From Endomychus coccineus (taxonomy: Eukaryota; Arthropoda; Insecta; Coleoptera; Endomychidae), in NCBI GenBank assembly GCA_958510875.1, contig OY294068.1, positions 81,587,978 to 81,651,977 of the forward strand: a stretch of DNA of 64,000 bases, given 5' to 3'. The translations under genes and the position numbers were made by a program. The notes under the pieces were generated by a model. The model saw only the letters and a list, made by a program, of their open reading frames with translations. It did no database searches and had not been told where the DNA came from. Below are positions 57,553-64,000 of this stretch, one piece after another. Within the stretch, counting starts at the first letter, position 1; every line of letters begins with the position of its first letter.

Positions 57553-58402
57553 GAAGTTGCTCATTGGACTAGTACTGCTAGACATTTCCAACTCGATCTG
57601 CAATTTAATTTGACGGGGATGTCCAGTGTATATGCAGAAAACAACAAATTTACAAATTTTAATGATGGATAATCTAGATTGCTCAAAAAATGTTCTTGTT
57701 CTAGTAGAAAGTTTGTACAGACATTGAGTTCGCTGCCTCTTTACCTTAGGCTTCTCTATATAACGCAATCTTCTACATGTATACTTCCATGTGTCCGCGG
57801 ATAAGGTGCAGGGTAATTCACAAAATGGACATATTACAGAACGCCGAATTTCACAGTGTTCTATTAGAAATGACACTAACGATTCATTACCATTGATTAC
57901 TTCAACTAAACGACAAACTGTATAAACTCTATAAACACACCCTTCGCAAGACATTTCGGTTTAAATGTTCTACGAATTAAAACAATGTCTAACTAAATTA
58001 GTCGACCAGTAGAACTAGAGAAGAGAACGTGCTATTCGATTTCTATAGTTCTTGGTACACTCCCAAGCAAAATCTACAGTATATTAACTGTTTGAACGTG
58101 ATTTTGGATTTTGTCATTGAGAATTCAAAAGGATGTCACATGCACCAGATGTTTTATGAATTCTATTCTTAAAATATAACTCACTATCCTACAGTTATCG
58201 CATGGAAAAATGCCTGAAATTATAATGTCCAATGTCCCTTCATTGGAAACATTTCAATCAGGCGCTATACTCCGAGAAACAATTTCCATGCTGTAGTTGT
58301 AAGTTAGTAGGCTATTTGTTTATAAATGTCTAATTTTACTTAGTAACAGTTTTATTAGGAATTTTAAGTAATTGTTATTCGATTCATAAATAAACATATA
58401 AC

Positions 58403-58688
58403 AATTCTCGGGAAATAGGTCACATTACATTAACACTGTTACAGTTTCGATTTCGTATTTCTGTTCGTTTCGACGACGTTCGCATTTTAAACGAAATTGG
58501 CGCGATAAGGACGCTTTGTGTGAATACAATTAGTTCTAAGTTATCAGGTTGTTGAAATAATAAGGCTTCTGATGATGGTCGTGAGACCGAAACGAAAGTA
58601 ACGACTAACATATAAAACATAAGTGTTAATGTGACCTATTTCCCGAGAATTTATATATAATTCATACCTGGGTCAAGAATATTTATTA
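58403..58688 (+). mobile_element. 286-bp insertion with hammerhead-like motif
   Basis: It is flanked by 12-bp direct repeats TAAACATATAAC (58391-58402 and 58689-58700). Inside, an inverted repeat (AATTCTCGGGAAATAGGTCA near 58403 and its complement at 58634-58653) encloses CTGATGATGGTCGTGAGACC followed by GAAACGAAAGTA, the layout of a hammerhead ribozyme core (CUGAUGA, stem II, GAAA, short stem III, UA). An extra U in stem II and weak stem I pairing argue against full activity. Penelope-like elements are known carriers of such motifs; a related hairpin lies in the Penelope 3' region at 21.8 kb. Confidence 0.5.
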
Positions 58689-58769
58689 TAAACATATAAC
58701 TAGAATGGCTACATATTATTGAAACAATGTGTACAACCGCGAGGATCATCAATCAATTTCAAAAATAAA

Positions 58770-59275
58770 CTTTCAAATAACTTTTGTTAACATAGTATTA
58801 CCAAAAATATATAAAAATTCAACAAACTAACCTGCGATAACATTAGGTACCGCTTGGAGTTTCGTACATGCTATTGGAACCAAAAATATATATGGAACCT
58901 GGGTCTTACTGTCTGAGCCAGATGTAAGGAAGGAAGATGATGTTCCTTCGTTAAGATTATGTGGTAATCTGTTACTTTCAATGTCGCGAGTTTATATGCT
59001 TCATGATTATGGCTTCATCTGTTCTTTAATATCCTCAAAGAAGGAACACCTTACATCAGTTAATTCTGCTTTGAGTAGTTATTTCTTGGGAAACCGAAGA
59101 ACGGAAGAAACCGTGATCAGAAAATCAATCAATTAAAAAATAAACTTTGAAATAACCTTTACTAGGCTTATATTCCCAAAAATATATATCAATTTAACAA
59201 ACTAACCTGCGATGACATTGCCGCTTGGAGTTTTCTACCAACACGATTAGAATAGAAAGTTTACGGAAGGCGTCG
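58770..59275. repeat. Inverted copies of the 148-bp repeat
   Basis: AACAAACTAACCTGCGATAA (58828) and AACAAACTAACCTGCGATGA (59197), with CCGCTTGGAGTTT and CCAACACGATTAGAATAGAA, are reverse complements of the units at 54.4-55.0 kb. The 59.1-59.27 kb copy extends into GAAACCGTGATCAGAAAATC, mirrored at 54460. A ~250-bp unrelated segment separates the two copies. Confidence 0.85.
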
Positions 59276-59417
59276 TAAAAGAAAACGACAAGTGAGCAAG
59301 TGACTGATTCGCTCTATCCATCCTTCTTAAAGTGAGTCCGTTCCTTTTCAACTTATTGTTTCATACGATTTCTCTCAGCTATTTACATTTGGCATTTATT
59401 CATACATATGTAATTAA

Positions 59418-61849
59418 TACGTACAATTTCAAAAGTCTGAAGAGCTCAAAAAATTAAAAATTAAGCGAGGTACAATCAAAGGGAAACTATCGAGAGTGCA
59501 ATCTTTTTACAATTCGATCGATATTAACAATTTGACCGATGATACAATTATACAATTAAAATTAAGACTGGAGCGACTTGATACAGTTTTGGATAAGTCC
59601 GCAGCCGTAAATATGGAAAAAGAATATTTAGATGCATCAACCGATTCAACTGATAGACGATTTCGAAACACAATTTTACGATTCAACGACAAAACTCAAT
59701 AAAACAATTCTCGATTTTAGTACCATACATACAAAGCAAGTACCTATGTCGCCAGCTCCTAGTAATACAGCGTTACAAAATGTTCAGTTACCAATATTGA
59801 AATTGCCTAACTTCAATGGACAATACAGTCAATGGCTCGAGTTTGGGATGCCTTTTGCGGTCTTATTAATCAAAACGATACGTTATCGGACGTACAAAAA
59901 TTCTATTATCTGCGTTCATGCTTACAAGGGGAGGCGGCTCAGGCAATACATTTGATTGAGGTTACTTCATCTAATTATGAAATAGCTTGGGAATTACTGG
60001 AAGAAAGATTCGAAAATAAAAGGCTCATAATACACAATCATGTGAAAGCTATTTTTTATCAGCCAGCACTAGTAAAAGAATGTTATACAAAGTTGAGGTC
60101 GTCATCTGATTCCATAAAAAATACGCTCTCTAAAAAGTTTAGGTGAACCTATCGAGATGTGGGACACGTTAATTATTCATATCATTACAAACAAATTTGA
60201 CTCTATCACTAGACGTGAATGGGAATCTTTCGATACTGCAGGCCAGATCCATATTATGAATGATTTGAATACATTTTTAAACTCTAGGTGCGAACTACTT
60301 GAAAAATAAGAAATCAATAAATCTAGTAGCTTAAATGAGCATGATTCAAAGGGTATTACCAACACATTTGTTAATACTAATATTTCTTGTTATTATTGCA
60401 AAAAGAATCACGCAATCTACAAGTGTGATATATTTTTGAAGTTCTCTCACACGCAGCGAATTCAAGAAGCGGGGAATTTAACATTGTGTTTAAACTGTTT
60501 AAAACCGAATCATAGTAATATAAATTGTACGTCTTCTGGATGTCGCGTGTGTAACAAGAAGCTTAACAGTTTCCTTCACTTGACAAAGGTCACATCGACA
60601 GGAAAATCAAATACAGAATCAACCGAACAAATTAGTTCATCTACTTCGGGGGTTAGTACTGCAGCAACTACTGCTACGATCACATCTTCATCACATGTTT
60701 TATTGTCCACAGCTATCATCAAAATAAGAGATTCACAGGGCCTTAAACAAAAATGTCGCGCAATTATAGATAATGAGTCCCAAAATGACAGTTTAGTTAA
60801 AATATTAAATTTGATGCCAATAAATAAAATCAATTTTATGGTATAGGTGTAGTCAATAATTCCACAACTAATACAAACAGTTATGTTGATGCATATATAA
60901 AATCGTGCTACAACAGTTACAAAAAACTATTTCATATTTAATAATGGATAGAATAACTAACAATTTATCAATTATGTCGTAAGAGAAAAATGATTTAAAA
61001 GTTCCTAAGATCAAATTAGCAGATCCTATATTTTTCGAGAGCAATTCAATTGATATTCTATTAGGCGCTCCAATATTTTGGAATATAATACGAAAAAATG
61101 AAATTCGATCTGATACTGCAATGGGTTGATTAGCCGTGGGGCATATTGACGATCTACAGCGCAATATTGTTCAATCTAGCGTATTTTTCTGTTGCAATTT
61201 AAATAATTCACAATTAGACAGACAACTCTCCAAGTTTTGGGAGGTAGAGAATTACGGAGGTTCAAATTTACAGAAATCTGATAACTATAGTGAAATCCAT
61301 TTCCTAAATAATTATTTACGAAAGGATGACGGAAGATTTGAGGTACTAATGCCGTTACAACCTAACTATAAACTTTTAGGTGACTCACGAGAATCGGCTT
61401 CAGATAGGTTTCTTGCGCCAGAAAGGAGACTTGCAAAATTACCGGAGGTGCGAAGTCAATATGGCAAATTCATGGACGAATACCTTTCATTAAACCACAT
61501 GTCGGAGGTTGATGAATCGCAAGACAATGAAGATCTTACAAGTTATTATATACCTCATCACGCAGTGATAAAACATTCATCATCTAAGGTAAGGGTCGTA
61601 TTTGACGCGAGCATGAAGTATGATAATGGCATCTCATTAAACGACGTACAGCATTGCGGTCCTACCATTCAATCTGATCTCGTATCGATCATTTTACGAT
61701 TCAGATTTTACAAATATGTGACGACAGCGGACAAGTCAAGTAGAGATTAAGCCAGAGCACAGAGATATTCAGAGAATCTTTTGGCGGTCCCATGCTGATG
61801 ATGATGTAAAGTGTTATCGACTGAATACAGTTTCGTACGGTACGATTTA
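59418..61849 (+). pseudogene. BEL/Pao retrotransposon, gag to mid-RT, decayed and truncated
   Basis: The gag start reads EELKKLKIKRGTIKGKLSR. The DUF1759-type capsid (LPILKLPNFNGQYSQWLEF, then LRSCLQGEAAQAIHLIEV, with one frameshift) is followed by zinc knuckles CYYCKKNHAIYKC and CLNCLKPNHSNINC. A protease-like RAIIDNESQ has Asp-Asn-Glu where Asp-Ser/Thr-Gly is expected. The linker includes LGAPIFWNI; the RT has YYIPHHAVIKHSSSKVRVVF, DASMKYDNGISLNDVQHCGP and LRFRFYKYVTTAD. A short deletion/frameshift precedes VEIKPEHRDIQRIFW and YRLNTVSYGT, then coding ends at 61849. No LTRs are identified. Confidence 0.85.
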
Positions 61850-61994
61850 GTCCCGTTTCTTGCTGTGCGGGTATATCACGGTCGTATACACAGGTCTGGA
61901 AACTCTATGGTTGAGTTGAGTCGCTTACGCGTCCCCACGGTCGTAGTCCTTCGCTCAGCCACCAGCTAGCGCTTAGATCGCGAGGGGGTAAAAC

Positions 61995-62038
61995 CATAGA
62001 TAACTCTACTAGGTAGTACGGTAGTAGAGTTATCTATG
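61995..62038. mobile_element. 44-bp palindromic micro-insertion with 8-bp target duplication
   Basis: CATAGATAACTCTACTA, a 10-bp centre GGTAGTACGG, then TAGTAGAGTTATCTATG. It is flanked by perfect 8-bp direct repeats GGTAAAAC (61987-61994 and 62039-62046). The 17-bp arms are identical to those of the 38-bp element at 23613; only the centre differs. It behaves like a mobile element reduced to joined termini. Confidence 0.75.
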
Positions 62039-62100
62039 GGTAAAACGATTTCTTCCCGGAATCACAAGCAGTGTTACTAATCCCCATTTGCACCGTTGAA

Positions 62101-63388
62101 ATGGAAAGTAATAAGGTAATATAATACACAACTATCGTAGTGAATTTTACTGAAAACTGTTATTTTCGTAGAGAACTATTGTAGCGAAGACCCGTATCCC
62201 TAATTTTTCTGAAACTGAGAAGCAACTGCTTTTAAGCCTTGTGCATTAATATAAGCACATTATTGAATGCAAGAAAACTGACGGTGTCAGTGTTGATGAG
62301 AAGAACAAGACCTGGAAAGCTGTAGCCAATGAATTCAATTCTTCATGTTCAGAAGCGAGGTATAGAGAGGTGCATTCACTTAAAAAATTTTACAGCAACA
62401 GAAACATGGATGTGCGGAAAGTTGTAGCTGAAGAAAGAAAGCAAAGATATTTAACAGGTTTGTATGATCATTGTAATTAGCAGTAACACAATGACAATGC
62501 AATGGCTTACAGGTGGTGATGTGTCGAAGGTGGTAGACAAAGGTTGGGATCAGGATTCGCTATTATACATTATGAATGATAAAACCACCAAAGGATTAGA
62601 AAATCCATATGATTCTAATATGGGGGATGAAATAATGGTGGTAATTGTAGAGGTAGGGGCAAATTGTGATATCGATATGAATATTAAAATGCTCATTATG
62701 ATGCAACATTAAATGCAGATGAAAAAAAATTGTGTAAATTGTTATTCAGGTAGAATATCATATAAATATAAGCTATGACACACAATTTGAGATGATTACG
62801 AGATATTGATACTACTATTTTGCTTGTCACTTGGAATTATAGCAGCAACATTACATGGAGAGCACAACTTGTTGGTGTGGGATGTGCTTTCAAAAATATT
62901 GAACTCAATTTATTCTCTTCATTAAATCTATTATTCACAGGATTCAATCAATGTGCCAATGGAACCTGATAATTGTGACGAACCTGGTAATTCTAACGAT
63001 GGAATCAAAACTACTGATATGGTAAGGTATTTTGGAAAACATAAATATATCGTAGAAACATAATATTTTTTATGACACAATCAACCAACATTAGGCTGAG
63101 GACTGAGCGAATTCAAGAGCATCATGTTGAGAACTCGAAAGCCAACTATCTTGGCAAATGCAACTTCCAGTAGAAGACCTTTAGTTTCTCGGGAATTGAC
63201 ATCCTCAACAATCGCAGAGAAATATGATTCCCTCCTGGACAAACGATTGGCCATTGCAGACATGGAATTGAAAAAAAAGGTCAAAATGATGTGAAATGGC
63301 AGCTTGAATAGCAAGACCTCATGAGGGAAGCCCTGCTGAATTAGAGATAAAGAAACAAACACTTGTTAATTTGAAAGCAAAACAGTAA
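62101..63388 (+). pseudogene. Myb/SANT-like (MSANTD3/NAIF1-type) DNA-binding gene, decayed
   Basis: The exon structure is still legible: 62101-62115 (MESNK), 62172-62457, 62513-62652, 62941-63021 and a last part from about 63118, with GT-AG borders and matching phases (one intron is 55 nt). Exon 2 encodes the trihelix-like domain: IPNFSETEKQLLLSLVH, an in-frame TAA, YKHIIECKKTDGVSVDEKNK, TWKAVANEFN. Then GGDVSKVVDKGW and KTTKGLENPYDSN follow the family pattern, and the C-terminus has RRPLVSRELTSSTIAEKYDS and EIKKQTLVNLKAKQ. The TAA and frame breaks in the last exon make it a pseudogene. Relatives are often associated with Harbinger-type transposons. Confidence 0.7.
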
Positions 63389-63389
63389 T

Positions 63390-64000
63390 TTTATAATTTT
63401 TAATTAGAAGTAGTAAGAATCTATGTAATTTGTCAATGTTTTTCCTATTATATATATTCCTGTTCCAGTGAAAGTGGATAAACGTACAGTGTTACGAAAG
63501 AAGAAATCATAATTGAAATGATTACAAAACTATCATAAGATAGCACAAACTATTAAATTATGATATAGATATAAGATAGGATTAGGAAATTTGAGTTATA
63601 TAATGTTATAGAAATGTTATTGATATTTCACATTATGTATTAGATTTTAAGAATGACAAATGTCAAAATTACCATAAATATTGGAATAATCAAGTTAATA
63701 TGAACCCAATCATAGATTATCTTATACCAAAATGTGTGGAAAAATGTAGGCAATATTAATTTAAAAAGCAGGAATCATCATCATTTTGAATAAGTTGAAA
63801 ATCTTCAATAATTCAAAATTTATAGAATACTCTATTCTGATTGGTCGAGGCGGTTTATAAACGTCAAACAGGGAACAAAGGGATAGTTCTGTTAGTTCTC
63901 AACAATCAACTAAGCATACTTGATAAGTAAAGTAAAGGCCTGATCGGTTACATTTGACATCACTTGGGGTCCTTTTTGAAGCCATATAAAAGGAATCTGA
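63390..64000. other. Window end, no features seen
   Basis: AT-rich, non-coding in all frames, with no repeats shared with the rest of the window that I can see. Confidence 0.5.

Larger units (their letters stand above)
55735..57954 (-). pseudogene. Merlin (ISXO2/IS1016-like) transposase, interrupted by hAT
   Basis: Minus-strand coding starts at 57954 (MSCEGCVYRVYTVCRLVEVI). It has a Cys cluster (CPFCELPCTLSADTWKYTC, a zinc-ribbon-like N-terminus) and the conserved helix IKICKFVVFCIYTGHPRQIK, and reaches SSSTSPMSNF, where the hAT element is inserted. Below the insertion it resumes with CREVCMVLLTENRVPLGGDG and EIDEAKMGKRKYN (first catalytic Asp), EGQWVFGMYKRDSKNCFFVP, SDYWKVYDCLSDEGFIHQTV and NHSQNFVDPDTGAHTQNIE (later Asp and Glu region). 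This is the order of Merlin/IS1595-family transposases. There are also frame breaks near 56090 and 55950. Confidence 0.85.

Noticed and set aside
1..64000. CRISPR arrays, bacterial operons, rRNA or tRNA genes
   Set aside because: None seen. The repeats here are eukaryotic tandem or transposon repeats, and no tRNA cloverleaf was recognised by eye.

Overview
This 64-kb window is AT-rich animal DNA, almost certainly from an insect and plausibly a beetle. The evidence is GT-AG introns of 46-62 nt beside multi-kilobase ones, an arthropod-type mobile-element load (Mag-like Gypsy, BEL/Pao, Copia, Penelope, Merlin, hAT, Tc1/mariner, Helitron) and one conserved metazoan gene. The order is an inference; 'metazoan, probably insect' is firm. 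There are no bacterial-type operons, and most long ORFs are transposon debris or chance.

The only host gene I can establish is on the minus strand: the Mediator tail subunit MED16. I assembled 12 exons spanning 43599 down to 7308 (36.3 kb). All exons join in phase, all introns are GT-AG, and the product is 810 aa. The first three exons lie within 515 bp; the last, only 37 nt of coding, is 3.35 kb beyond exon 11. Five of the introns are 3-12 kb long and four of those five hold identifiable mobile DNA.

Region by region. 1-7.3 kb: unrecognised minus-strand coding remnants, a 1.56-kb terminal-inverted-repeat element carrying a CXC-type Cys-rich tail and 150-bp tandem repeats, then 141-bp tandem repeats. 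7.3-43.6 kb: MED16. Intron 11 holds a dead Tc1 element; intron 10 a 258-bp hAT-like MITE and a foldback; intron 7 a larger foldback and a Copia fragment; intron 6 two complementary halves of a Penelope element, a 38-bp palindromic insertion, a complete Gypsy element with identical LTRs, and Helitron debris; intron 5 a non-LTR fragment, a 2.9-kb near-perfect inverted repeat (potential long hairpin RNA) and a mariner-like fragment. 43.6-45.3 kb: 5' flank of MED16 with two foldback structures. 45.3-51.6 kb: a mariner-like pseudogene split by a ~6-kb element with 14-bp terminal repeats that holds a Crypton/ZMYM-like recombinase N-terminus and THAP zinc-finger fragments. 52-54 kb: long direct repeats. 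54.4-59.3 kb: a Merlin transposase interrupted by a hAT element with perfect 8-bp target duplication, all flanked by 148-bp repeats in inverted orientation. 59.4-61.9 kb: a truncated BEL/Pao element. 62-63.4 kb: a 44-bp palindromic micro-insertion and a decayed Myb/SANT-like (MSANTD3/NAIF1-type) gene that still shows its splice sites.

Most notable for follow-up: the ultra-short palindromic insertions with target duplications, the large intronic hairpin in MED16, the ~6-kb THAP/recombinase element, and the hammerhead-like motifs in Penelope-related sequence. Identities of proteins rest on recognition of family motifs from the sequence; no database search was possible.
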